This document shows, piece after piece, positions 33,341 through 44,900 of a stretch of 64,000 bases of DNA (position 1 is its first letter; every line of letters begins with the position of its first letter). The stretch lies in NCBI GenBank assembly GCA_032358165.1, contig JAALGY010000017.1:2232001-2296000 (forward strand). Direction: 5' to 3'. Both the position numbers and the translations under genes were made by a program. Source of the stretch: Diplosphaera chodatii (lineage: Eukaryota > Chlorophyta > Trebouxiophyceae > Prasiolales > Stichococcaceae). The notes under the pieces were generated by a model. The model did not search any database, was not told the origin of the DNA, and saw only the letters and a list, made by a program, of their open reading frames with translations.

Positions 33341-36300
33341 ATGCCCTCCAGCAAGGAGATGCTGCAGACGGTGTGCTTGCCGTTCAAGCATCAGGACGCA
33401 CAAGAGCAAACGGAGCTGTTTGATCACTGCTGATCATGCAGCCTGGTGCTCGCTGCAGTACCGGGAGCGCATGGCGATGCAGAAGCCGGACATGGAGCGG
33501 GTCCGAGACGACTTTGTGGACCAGGTACCGCACGCACACTGATCTACTCGGTGTGCTGTCGTGGGTTTGCTGCCACAGTCTGCAACGTAGGCCGGTTCGG
33601 CACAAGAGAGGGGCCGATGCCACCTTTGCTGGCCCGCTCCACAGATGCGGGCGGGCCTTGCGGAGGACGGCGGCAGCACACTGCCCATGATCCCCACGCT
33701 GGTGGACATCCTGCCCGACGGCCACGAGCACGGCAAGTTTTTCAGCATCGACCTGGGGGGCACCAATCTGCGCTGCGCGTACGTGAAGCTCCCCCGAGAC
33801 AAGGCGGAGGTGGTGAGTGCACTGGAAACCTGCTTTCCACAAGACGGTGGGCAGTGGGGAGAGCAGCGTGAGCCGTGGCGTCAGGCAGGTTACGAATGTC
33901 CTGTCAACAGAGCTGTCATGCAATCGCAGGATGTTGTGGAATATGAGGAGAACCCCCTGCCAGATGAATACCGCCATTGCCCGCAAGGTGGGTGATGTGC
34001 TCTTGTTATTCTGCACTTTCGTTGCAGGTCAGCCGTCATGCTGGTGACCTGTGCTGATCGCTGGTGCATCTCTGGACAGAGGAGCTCTTCGACTACATTG
34101 TCGACAAGCTGCTGGCATTTGCTGAAAAAGTGCACTGGTGAGTGTTGAGTTGGACAGCTGTCGCGCCCTGCTCCAGGTTTCTCAGACTGTGCATTCTAGC
34201 CATACAGTGTATGTGCATCAGCTTCCAGCACTGCCCTGTTGGTCTCACAGGTTCAGGCCTGGCAGGCGGAAGATGATTGTGGGCTTCTGCTTCTCGTTCC
34301 CCACACGGCAGACAGCCATCGACCACGGCACACTAATAAAGTGGGTCAAGGGCTTCACCAACCCAGGGGCAGAAGGACAGGATGTCATGCTGCTGCTGCG
34401 GGATGCCTTCCACAGAAAGGTGGGCAGCTTTCATTGCAAGTTCAAACTCTATAGGCGATGGTGTCACGATTTTCTGCTATCGGTAAATGGACCAAGTAAG
34501 ACTTTGTCATTGTGCGTGCAGCGTCTTTCAGTGGAGATCACAGCGCTCGTCAATGATACAGTCGGCACGCTTGCTTCAGCACAGTATGGGGATGCACGGA
34601 ACAACACCGACACGTGTATCTCCATCATCGTTGGCACAGGTCAGACGCCGAGTCAGAAGTCGTTTTGCAAAAGTCACGACTCTTGACAGAGGTATACACG
34701 CTCGGCAATGACATGCCACAGACTTCATGCACGCTGCGTTCAGGCACCAACTGCTGCTACCTGGAGCAGCTCAGCAACATTCCGAAGTATCAGCAGCAGT
34801 TCCTGCCACGCACCTCAGACATGGTCATCAACACGGTGAGATGCCTGCAACCGCTTCCGCCACAGCATGGAGCATGTGCAGTGACAGCTTTTGCTGCTAT
34901 ACAACACCGCTGCACTCGGCGGTCAAGTTGAGTGTTGAACCCTGCCAACACTGCTGCGGGCAGGAGTGGGCGGACTACACCTCAGACTGCCTGCCATGGC
35001 TGCCAGAGGACAGGGAGCTGGATGCAGACAGCCGGTACCCGGGCAGCCACCACTTTGAGAAGATGACAGCCGGCCTGTACATGGGCAACCTGGCACGGCT
35101 CATCATTTTGAGGTGACGGCACCTCTGCAGTTCGCTCGTGAAGCCACACTGGTTCCCGTCGGACGGGTGCAGGGCCTCGTGTCCATCGTGAGCCCACCCT
35201 GGACCACGCCTGCAGGCTGGCGCGAGAGGGCGACCTCTTTGGCGGCTCCGTGCCGGAGCTGCTGCAGCAGGAGTGCACTCTGTCCACTCCCCAGGTACTG
35301 CTGCTATGTCGGTCGAGGCGTACTGCGTTGCTAACACCCTGAAGATGCTGATGTCGTGCGATCGTTGTGCGGGGCGAGTTTGGTTGTGCAGCGCCGCACC
35401 ATGTCCCTGAGGTGCGATGCTGCTGCGCTTTCTGCCCCCGCAGATGGAGCTCATACATGAGGACACGTCAGACGACCGCCACGATGTGGCAGCCATCCTG
35501 CAGGAGCAGTTTGAGATCAGCGCTGAGCAGGCGCCGCTGGATGTGCGGCTGCAGGTGAGGCTCAGCGCACGACATGTCCCACACCTTAACGCACCCATGA
35601 GGGACCAAGGACGACATCCCTGCCCTTGGTGTCGTGCACTGCATGGCAGGGAACTCCTGAGTGCAATGTGAGCACAGCTGATGACAGCAGAGCCCAGCAC
35701 TTCATGTGAACGCACATACTGTGCACAGATCGTTGTTGGCGCTGCAACAGGTACAGGAGGTGTGCCAGCTGGTGGCGGTGCGGGGGGCGCGCCTCACGGC
35801 GGCAGCGATTGCGGGGATGCTGCGCCACCTGGGCCGTGACGACCGCAGCGGCCCTGACGCCCCGCGCAACGTGGTCGCTGTGGAGGGCGCGGTGCTGCGC
35901 AAGTGAGCTTCCCTGGTTGCTTGAGGGCTCTGGTGCCGGGGTGCAACTGTCGCCGGTGGCAGCGGCGTCTGGCTGCTTCGCGGAGGGTCACACCCTGTCG
36001 ATCCCAAGGTCAAACTCGATGCCATGCTGCTTCAATCCGTCATCTGGCTGCAGGAGTGCTTCAGCGTAAACCAGCTCCGTGATAGCACATCGCCTGACCA
36101 TGGGTGTATGCGGCTCGCAGGTACACAGCGTACCGCGCAGAGGTGCAGACCGCAGCTGAGGAGCTGATGGGCAAGGCGTCCATATCCATTGAGCCTGCGC
36201 CGGTGCTGAGTGGCACGCTGGGCGCCGCACTCGTTGCCGCCGCAGCCAAGAACTACATGTCAGGTGACAGCTGGGGTGGTGAGGGAGTTGGGTTCCCTAC

Positions 36301-36425
36301 TGAGCCATGACCTCGCCGCGAGCTCTGGGCACCCTTATTCACGACGATACCCCACAGCTCTGGCATATCCGTTAAGTCACGTGCTGACTTGATGGTGTGC
36401 AGGCCTGTCCTTCTACGAGCATTGA
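33341..36425 (+). CDS. Hexokinase
   Basis: Fourteen exons: 33341-33370, 33459-33524, 33645-33812, 33930-33987, 34080-34137, 34251-34419, 34522-34639, 34744-34835, 34964-35112, 35216-35294, 35444-35554, 35751-35902, 36121-36263, 36403-36425; 471 residues. It phosphorylates glucose and other hexoses with ATP. Key motifs are complete: phosphate 1 'FSIDLGGTNLRCAYVKL', the sugar site 'SFPTRQTAIDHGTLIKW', the catalytic-Asp loop 'ALVNDTVGTLAS', 'GTNCCYLE' and 'FEKMTAGLYMGNLARLI'. There is no obvious N-terminal membrane anchor or transit peptide, suggesting a cytosolic form. The canonical C-terminal 'GSGVGAAL' is changed to 'LSGTLGAALVAAA', which keeps the glycine pattern. The final 23-nt exon is preferred because read-through of the preceding exon would add an unlike tail ending at 36310. 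Confidence 0.93.
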
Positions 36426-36803
36426 CATGCGCGACGGGGGCACGTGGCCTTGGTGTCCCCTCTCAGCGCCGCAGGAGGTTTCTCTGCGGCAGGAGGCAGC
36501 GCTGGCACGATTGTTAGAGAGCTGCTGCCAACGCCTCTTTGTCTGTGCCGAGCTGCAGCCGGCAACCTTGATGAGTAGTGGACAGCAGGATGCAGCAGCT
36601 AATTATAAAGACATGCGCCGTGTACACATACTCTTCAGCAATTGTTTCTTTACGTCTTGTCTCTTGTCACATGATCAAAGACAGATGTGTTATCACGGTT
36701 CAATGAGAAGCAACCGCTTCACGTTGAGACGCTAAGTTGCCTGGGAATTGTGGTTGGTCAAGCCATCGTCCACTATGTGTACATACACACGCACTTGACC
36801 AAC
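36426..36803. other. Intergenic region
   Basis: About 380 bp between the hexokinase stop and the chosen start of the HAT-repeat gene. The plus-strand frame is partly open here; if translation began at 36687 the next protein would gain 39 residues. Confidence 0.45.
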
Positions 36804-39800
36804 ATGCATGCGTCTCACTTTGGACAGCGGCTGTTATCAGATGCGATGTGCAGCGCCGGATGCCATGCTGTAAGATGTGAGCATGTCCACCGGCCGTGCG
36901 GATGGCTGCTTGCATTTGCGGCAACAGAGTTTGCCACTGCGGCATCAGCTTATCGGACACCGCGCAGGCAACGCAAACGCGTGGAGTGCTCGACGCGGAC
37001 TGTCCAGCACATGTCAAGTATCGGCACCACCAGAACAGCAGCGCTGTCAGCGTCAGCTGCGGCAGGGTGCAGCGCAGCTCATGACGGTGATGAGGACTTA
37101 CAGAAGGCCCTGCAGCGCGTGGCCAGCGGCCTTGCCAAGTCTGGCAACACCGCAGCTTCCCTGTCCATGCTGGGATCCCTGCGGCGGGAGTTTCCGGGCA
37201 ATGCGCACTACCATGCTGCAGCGGCGCGCCTGCTTGTACAGCAAGGTCGCATCGATGCAGCGCGGCGGATCGCATCTGAGGCGATCGTACTGCAGCCAGA
37301 CGAGCCCGGCTACTTGCAGGTGTGCAGCCTGCTGTGGGGACAGGCTGCTTGCGTCAGCATGCTTGTTGATTGACGCCGAAGGGCGGTATACTGTCAATCT
37401 GAGAAGATATGACGATGATCCCTGATGTTCGAGTATACGGCCGCTGGACAGCAAATCTGCCGCTCTTGATCGTGATGCAGCTGCTGGCAGACATTGAGGC
37501 GCAAGGCAGCAACTTTCGTGCTGCGAGGGAGCTGCATGAGCGCGCTACAAAGCTTCCTGTTGCCAATGCCCAGCACTTTGTCAGCTGGGTGAGCATTTTC
37601 GAGACCATCTGCAGCCCTGCCTTCCAAGACGGACACCATGGCCATGGCATAGCATAGCGTGGCATCATCAAACAAGTGCAATGTGGCTCTCGCCATGGAA
37701 TTGCCTGCAGGGCAAATTTGAGGAGCGCCAGGGCAGCACTTTCGAGGCGATGAGGCTGTACAGGAAAGCGCTCAAGCTCGATGGCAACTATGCACCGGCA
37801 CTGCAGGTAGAGTGTCATCACAGCTATCGATGTAGGCACTCTGAAGAATGTGCTGGGTGCAGTAACATTCTCTATTGCAGTCTGCGTCAAGATGCAGGTG
37901 CTGGTATGTGTGGTTGATTTGACACGGACACCTCAGCACCCCATCCAATGCAACACCAATGGACTGTTGCCTGCACAGTGCCTGGGGCACCTGGAGTCAA
38001 AGACAGGCGATGTGGCGGAGGCGCGCCGACTGTTCAAGCACGCCACGGCGGCAGACCCGACGCACGCCTACTCCTGGCAGGTGCCCGCCCCTGCAGGCGT
38101 TCATTGCAATGCTGGCTGGTGGCAGTGCAGCAACAAGGAGTCTGGGTGATTCCAGGTTGTGAGTGCAAGGCTTCTGCATTCTGTGGATGTTGGTGCCTGC
38201 GTATATGCCGGACGCAGCTCCAGCGTCCACCGTGTCACCCAGGCGTGGGGCGTGATGGAGGCGCGGGCAGGCAGCACCGCGGCGGCCCGCCGCGTCTTTG
38301 AGGAGGGTGCGACCAAGGCAGCGGCCCACCCGCCACTGCTGTCCGCCTGGGCACGAATGGAGGTGTGCTTCCCTGTTGCACATCACAGTCGTTGTACATG
38401 ATGCCGGCAGCTGGTGCATACATGTGCAATTGCAGTACTCCCTTGTCACCTGTGGCACCGAAGCAATGCTGCAGCATGGCCGGCAGGTAGCTCAAGGCTC
38501 GCTGTGTCACAAACCCTGCATACACCACACCTTGCTTACCCATCACATGGGCAGTGGACGTACCCAGTCTGCACACATTCGCACAGGCGCAGCGGCAGCG
38601 GGTGACGGCGGCTAGGCGGCTGTGGCGTGAGGCGCTGGAGGTCGACGGCCGGCACCTGCCCAGCCTGCTGGGCCTGGCTGCGCTCGAGGCTCGCAGTAAC
38701 AATCACGACCGCGCCCTGACGTGAGCTCCTTGGATGCGACGGCAATGGTCGCTCAGCGTGCTTCACGCTTCGCCATGCCCTTGTGTGAATGCCTGCGCCT
38801 GCTGGAGATTACTGCACCTGAGCTGAGGTCCAGGTGTGGAGTTGTGTGGTGGTCTGCTTGCAATGAGAAACGTAAGCAAGTAGCCAACGCTACCATGGAG
38901 GGCGATTGTGAAGCGACGACTCGTGCCAAGGGTACTGATGCTTGCCAACATGCGCATGCAGACTGTACCGCACAGCCAGGGAGCTGCAGCCGGACAATGT
39001 GCGCATCATCATGAGCATTGCGCAGCACCACCGGCAGCTGCGCCAGACAGAGGTGTGACACCATGTGAATGCACCCGCATATGGCGCAGCAGAGACGGCG
39101 AACATGCTAATGCCGGCATGAATAGGCTGTGTCCTCGGCGCACTAGCTTCAGCAGACCCTCGACTCTGCTGAGTGAGCTCGAAGCTCTGTGTCACTGTCA
39201 TGCAGGCAGCACAGGCGGAGCTGGCCAGCATCTTGGACAGGGACCCCTGCAATGGCCACGCCTGGCACATGCGGGGGCAGCTGCAGCAGGAGGCAGGGGA
39301 CTTTGCTGGCGCAGCGGAGGCCTTCCAGCAGGGCGCAGCCTGCAGTGGTGAGCAGTCCGTCTGCCGCCTGGACTTGAGCTCATCACTGCAGCATCACTGA
39401 GCACCATGGCTGCTTCTGCTCTGCTGCTTATCGCAGCGCGTCGTGCCTCTGCAGAGCGCGAGGGTGCGCTGCTGTGTGCCGAGGGCCTTGCGCTGTTGGA
39501 GGCATTCCGCGGGGACACAGAGGTGGCGAGGGCGACATTCCAGGCGGCAGCGGAGACGCGGCGGCCCACTGGGCGGCTGCTGCGCGAGTGGGCGCTGTTC
39601 GAGAAGCGGCAGGGCCGGCTGCAGGTTGTCGCACGGTCGCATGCCCCGCACGGCTGCCAAGTTGCGAGAAGCAGCCTTCACATGCAAGCCCTGCGTTCGA
39701 CGGGGCGTCCGGCCTGCAGACTGGGGTGTGGTGCTGCCTGCAGGAGGCGTCCGACCTGTTTGCCAGGGCGTATGCTGCGGACCCCCAGGATGAGCGCACC

Positions 39801-40825
39801 TGGCTGGCTGCTGCGCTGCTGGAGCGGCGGAGAGGCAACTACCCCCAGGTTTGCACATCTGCAGTGTCCATAGTGCCATACCTGAGATTTCATGTATGCA
39901 CTGGGCCCCATGTGGCTGCAGGCAGCTGCGATTGCAGACTCCGAGCCATGGGACTCGCAAGCATGTCCCTGCGGCCTTCGCACGGACACCTGATTGAACA
40001 GTAGGTGGGCAGCCATTCTGCTCGAAATAGAAAGTGCCAACATCCTCGAAAATCACTTTCTTTACAGGCGGAACAGCTGTTCCTGCGAGCTATGGAGGCC
40101 AGCCCGCGCAACCCGTATGTGTACCTGGCATGGGGCCAGATGCGCTTCCAGCACTGCCACAGCGCTGGCTGTGCACGTGAAATCTTTGCCCGTGGCGTTG
40201 ACACCTGCCCCAAGTAAGCCAGACTTCAGCACAGCACTCTCAATGTCGCTCTTTCTGCTGGCACAGAGCAGACAGCAGGACGTTGCTATTGGCATCAAAC
40301 ACGTCCACGTGCTTCAGCTGGGATTGGCAACGACACATGCTGGGCCCTGTGCAGGAATGCACCGCTGCTGCTGGAGTGGGCGGTGACGGAGGTGGCGGCT
40401 GGGCACCATGACGAGGCACGCCGCCTGTTCAAGCGCGGCGGTGAGAGCACAGCTGATTCATCACCTCTGTGTCGGCACATGCCAGTGTACCGTAGCTGCC
40501 TCGACACGCCCAGATAACTTGCTTTGTAGCAGCCAGTGACCGCGGGCTTATGTGCTATGTTGTGCTGTCTGCCGCAGGCGGCCTGGAACCACCACACGCG
40601 CCGCTGCTGGCGGCCTGGGCTGACTTCGAGGCAGCGGCCGGCGACAAGCAGGCAGCGCAGGAGCTGCGGCAGCGGTGTGAGCAGCTGCAAGACAGCACAG
40701 CTGCAGGTCGCACCACACGCCCTGCTGGCAGGCGGCACGCAGCGAGGCAGAAATCCAGTGCAGTGCAGCAGAGGCGTCCTGGGCAAACGCTGAGCAGGCA
40801 GCCACAGAGCAATGGCATAAAATAG
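36804..40825 (+). CDS. HAT/TPR-repeat RNA-binding protein, MBB1/HCF107-like (chloroplast)
   Basis: Thirteen exons: 36804-37319, 37481-37588, 37711-37806, 37979-38080, 38243-38362, 38587-38720, 38962-39052, 39206-39347, 39455-39624, 39744-39848, 40068-40213, 40355-40440, 40578-40825; about 687 residues. After a 70-residue Arg/Ser/Ala-rich leader (likely chloroplast transit peptide) the protein is a continuous array of about 14 HAT (half-a-TPR) repeats, e.g. 'WGVMEARAGSTAAARRVFEE', 'ERQGSTFEAMRLYRKAL', 'WADFEAAAGDKQAAQELRQ'. Nearly every exon encodes one repeat. Chlamydomonas MBB1 and plant HCF107 have this architecture and protect the 5' end of the psbH/psbB transcript, so a role in photosystem II mRNA stability is likely. 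The C-terminal tail is basic and low-complexity. The start could be at 36804 or 36846. Confidence 0.87.
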
Positions 40826-40947
40826 AGGCTTGCAGTGTTTCGACATAGAATGCTGCTTGTCATGTCATGTAGAACCGAGCCACTCATCAATCAACCGAAC
40901 CCTGAATATCTAGGAACACCCAAAAACTTGCGACTGGCGTCCTCCTG

Positions 40948-41492
40948 TTATTGCTCCTTTGACCCTGTGGCGCTGTCTCCCCCGAGGCCCGCGGCCGCGA
41001 TGCCCTCGAACTTCTTCAGGAACTTGGCCTGCGTGCAGCAGCGGGTCAGATACATCAGCAATGCAGATGCAGAGGGACAGTGCAGCATGCTCGACGTGCC
41101 TGGGGAAATCAGCAGCTGGTTGTATACACACACCATGTGCTCGTCTTCACTGGCAAGGCTGTTGTCCTTGCCCGTCCACAGCGGCATATTTGTGGGGTCC
41201 TGCAAGCCACCAGAAACTGTCGCAGTTCAGCACGCTTGAGGGGTGCACATAGAGGTCACCCGATGGTGAGCATACTGCACAGTCCGGTCCCCACCGTCAC
41301 TGTCCCTTTTACAGGGCAGCAAGCAGTCTGAGACCACCGCTCATGGCGGCACACATGCCACATGACGGCGAAGCGCACCTCTCGCAGGAAGTAGGGCGCT
41401 GAGCGGGGTACAGTAGACATGACCTCGATGCTGGCGCCACTGCGAAGCACCACGGTGACGCGGTGCATCACAGGATGGATGCCAGGGCGCAT
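40948..41492 (-). CDS. Organellar ribosomal protein bL31
   Basis: Three exons: 41492-41379, 41199-41134, 41028-40948; 86 residues. It opens with the bL31 signature 'MRPGIHPVMHRVTVVLRSG', continues with 'STVPRSAPYFLRE' and 'DPTNMPLWTGK' (equivalent to the family's ...HPFWTG motif) and ends in a basic helix 'AKFLKKFEG'. The zinc-binding cysteines of some bacterial L31 are absent, as in many organellar and type-B forms. It should belong to the large subunit of the mitochondrial or plastid ribosome. The frame stays open upstream of the ATG (to 41807 within the minus strand), so an unannotated targeting exon is possible. Its stop lies only about 120 bp from the convergent HAT-repeat gene. Confidence 0.85.
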
Positions 41493-41915
41493 ACTGTGCT
41501 TCTGACGGCTGCCGCAGGTTCTTCTGAGCTTGCAATAATATGTTTCGAGGCCACACACCGCCGAAGGCACCACTGCTTGTTTACAAAGCTGCAACAATGC
41601 CGCTGAGGCGCAGACTTGCAGCGTGCCCGCCAAGTGTAGCACCTGCAGTTGCCCAAGACAAAGCCGCACGCCCTCCTGGATCGGATTCCTGGTCTCTGCG
41701 CTCTGCTTGTCTACTTTGCAATCCACAACTACCCAGGGTACAGCATGCTGCACCAGCCGAATGTGCATGAACTCATTACGAGTCCCACGCTCCCACCGTC
41801 CCAGCATTGCGCCAAACCCGCGTTCTCATCATTTGCACTTCTATTTGTGCTCTTTCGTATCCAACACGATCCCTTGACTCAGCTTCTGACGCTGCCACCT
41901 GCTCGTGTGGGCAGC
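41493..41915. other. Divergent intergenic region, bL31 / SART1
   Basis: About 420 bp shared upstream region. It may hide a 5' exon or presequence of bL31; the plus frame into SART1 is also open from 41649, but the ATG at 41916 fits the family N-terminus better. Confidence 0.5.
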
Positions 41916-44900
41916 ATGCCGTCGAAGGATGTTGACATGGCAGATGCCGAAGCTGTAGCACCACCGGCAGAGGTCGCTGGGGAGCGCGAGAAGGGCAGCA
42001 GCAAGGAGCACAAGCACAAGCACAAGTCCAAGGACAAGGACCGCGACAGAGAGCGCCACAAGTCGCACAAGAGCGGCAGCAGAAGAGACAAAGATACAGG
42101 CAAGGAGAAGGACAGGAGCGAGCGCAGCAGGCAGCGCAGCACCGAGCGCGACAGGAACGAGGCGCAGGGCGGTCGGGAGGTTGAGGGAGCAGCCCAGCAG
42201 CGGGAGGAGAGCCCGCTGGAGGGCGATGTGCCTGCGCCCGGCGCCACCGCCGCAGCAGCAGAACCGAACAACACAGCAGAGCCGCCTGCGGCAGAGCCGA
42301 ACGGCGTGCCAGCCGCAGATGCAGCCCCTGCACAGCAGTCCACCGAGGGCGCCGAGGTGTCGATGAGCGTCGACGAGACCAACAAGTGCGTCAACCTTTG
42401 CCTCCTCGAGTCCTGGGTGCCTTCCTCAATGCAAGCCAGCGCCGTGCCAGGCCCCTGCACGATGCTGAGGTCTCACCTCAACCTGCACAACCGCAGGATG
42501 CGCGTGGCGATGGGCCTCAAGCCGCTCAAGGTGGAGGGCGGCAAGACTGAGGAGCGGGAGGCGAGGGAGCGGGCGGCCGGCAAGGCCCGGGAGGATGAGC
42601 GCCGCAAAAAGACCGAGGCGGCCGAGCTGCGCGAGCGCATCGAAACGTGGGGCTCCTCTCCCCGCTTGTTCACCCTCGCTGCGCGCACCAGCTGCATCAT
42701 GCCCTGAGCGCAATGCAGCTGCAGTGGTGGTGTCGACAGAGACGGCCAAGTGGCAGGTCTGAGCCATACGGGCAGACATGCAGACATGCCGTGCTGCGTC
42801 CAAACCGAGCACAGCAGCGAAAGGGCTCGCTGACTGCCTGCTGCAGGGCCAAGGCCAAGCGGAAGATGGAGGCGGAACTGGCCAAGGTGAAGGGGCTGGG
42901 GGAGGCGAAGCCGGAGGTGGATGACGTGGCGGCCTGGGTGTCGCGCTCGCGGGAGGCGGAGGAGGAGGCCAAGCGCAAAGCCGAGCGGGAGAAGGCCGCC
43001 AAGATGGCGTCCATGTACGATGAGGAGGTGGGCTGCACCGACACGCCCTGCCCGCCGAGCATGGTCGCCACCCACCACACGCCCTACTGCGAGGGGAACG
43101 CCACCACGCATGCGGTGACATCATTTTGTTGGTGCGAGCACTTCTCACCGCTCAGTGTGTACCGCCTGGCGTGCAGGATGAGGACTCGGATGAGGACAGG
43201 GCGGAGCCGACGGCGGCGGAGCTGGATGGGCTCAAGGTGGCGCACAATGCTGAGGAGCTGGGCGCCGGGGAGACCGTCATCCTGACGCTCAAGGACCGCA
43301 ACATCCTGGAGGAGGGCGACTCCGACCCCGAGGAGCTGGAGGACGTGCTCGAGGTGAGCCATTTGCACACCTTTATTCGAATTCGTTGTGTTTTGGTATG
43401 TGTTCGATGATCACTTGCGGTGTTCTGAGCATGACATGTGCCTGCAAGGAGGGAGCAGATGTTGCAAGCTACTTGCAAGCATGTGTTTTTGCATTGACGC
43501 CATGTGCTGGGCCGCTGCAGACGGAGCAGCGGAAGCGTGAGCGCGCCCGCAAGGCAGCGGTCAAGCCTGCAGTAGAGTACGATGAGGACGGCCATGTCAA
43601 GGTGGGTACTGCATCTGGCACTATACTGCCTGTCGGTGTGCATCATTTCCGAAACCACTGTCCCTGTTGCCTGGCATCCCTGTGCCCCACCTGCCGAGCT
43701 GCACGTGGGAGAGCAGCTGCTGCAGCCCTGCACTTGGTGCATGTGAGGCGTCAGAACCAGGTGTAATGCACTACGTCGGGGCTGCAGGGCATGCTCAGCA
43801 AGTACGACGAGGAGGAGGAGGACGCTGGTTTCCAGATCCGTGCTGGTGCCGTCGTTGCAGGTCAGAAGGCGCGGCAGGCGGCCGAGGAGCGCCGCAAGCT
43901 CGCTGAAAGTGCGTGCATCGCAATGTGGATCATCTGTTGCAGCAGTCATGCCCAAGCAAGCTGATACCTCCTTCTGGCAGCAGCGCTGGGGCGAGCATGT
44001 CACCTGGCCAGTGTCTCACTAGCAAGTCTTACTCAATCCCTCATCGCTGGTGCCTCAGCGCAATACAATGCTGTCGCATCTGTGCCTCTGCAAGTTTGCT
44101 GCTGATGCCCAAGCTGCTACAGGTAGCTCAGGACCGTTCCTTTGTGTAGTGTGTGCTCAGTGTGGTCCAGCGCTGGTCGTCTCTGCTTGACAGGCACGGA
44201 GACGCTGGCTGCTGGCGGGCCGGCATCGTTCCAGAACACGGCAGACTTCTACAGCAAGGAGGAGATGGCGGCATTTGCAAAGCCCAAGAAGCGTGTCAAG
44301 AAGAAGCTGCGGAAGAAAGCAGGTGTGACCCACAGATGGGACCCTGTGAGCAGCTGCATGTCGGATGACAAAGATAGCGGCCCAGATGCTTGCTGCATTT
44401 GCACAAACACCAGTCCCAGATCTGCGCCTTTCGCCGTCGCGGCCCACGCTACTTTATCATCCTGCTATGCCTCTGAGTCTGCCTATAAGCAAGTGAACTT
44501 CTGCGCCGCAGCTGCTGATGACGAGGCGATGCCCAGCGAGACCGTGGCGGCGGTGGCGGTCCTGGAGGAGGCAGCGGCGGCGGCGGCGCAGGCGGCGGGT
44601 GGCGGCGCTGCGGCGTCAGACCACGGCTCTCGCGGCAGCCGCAGCGCAGCGCGTGACGCCGACAAGGCGGCGGTTGAAGCTTCAGACGCCAAGCGGCGGC
44701 GCGACAGGTGATGCGGCAGCTTGGTTTCTGCCGCACTGGGCACTGTTGTTGAAGTGCATCAAAGCATGGATGAACCTGTTGTTATGGGTACCTGGGCAAC
44801 TGTCTTTGCTGCAGCCATCATGTGGTCTGGTTGCGTTCTGCTTGTGCATGATTGCCTGTTGTGCCCCAGACTTCGAGCACTTGGAGCACTCGCTACCATG

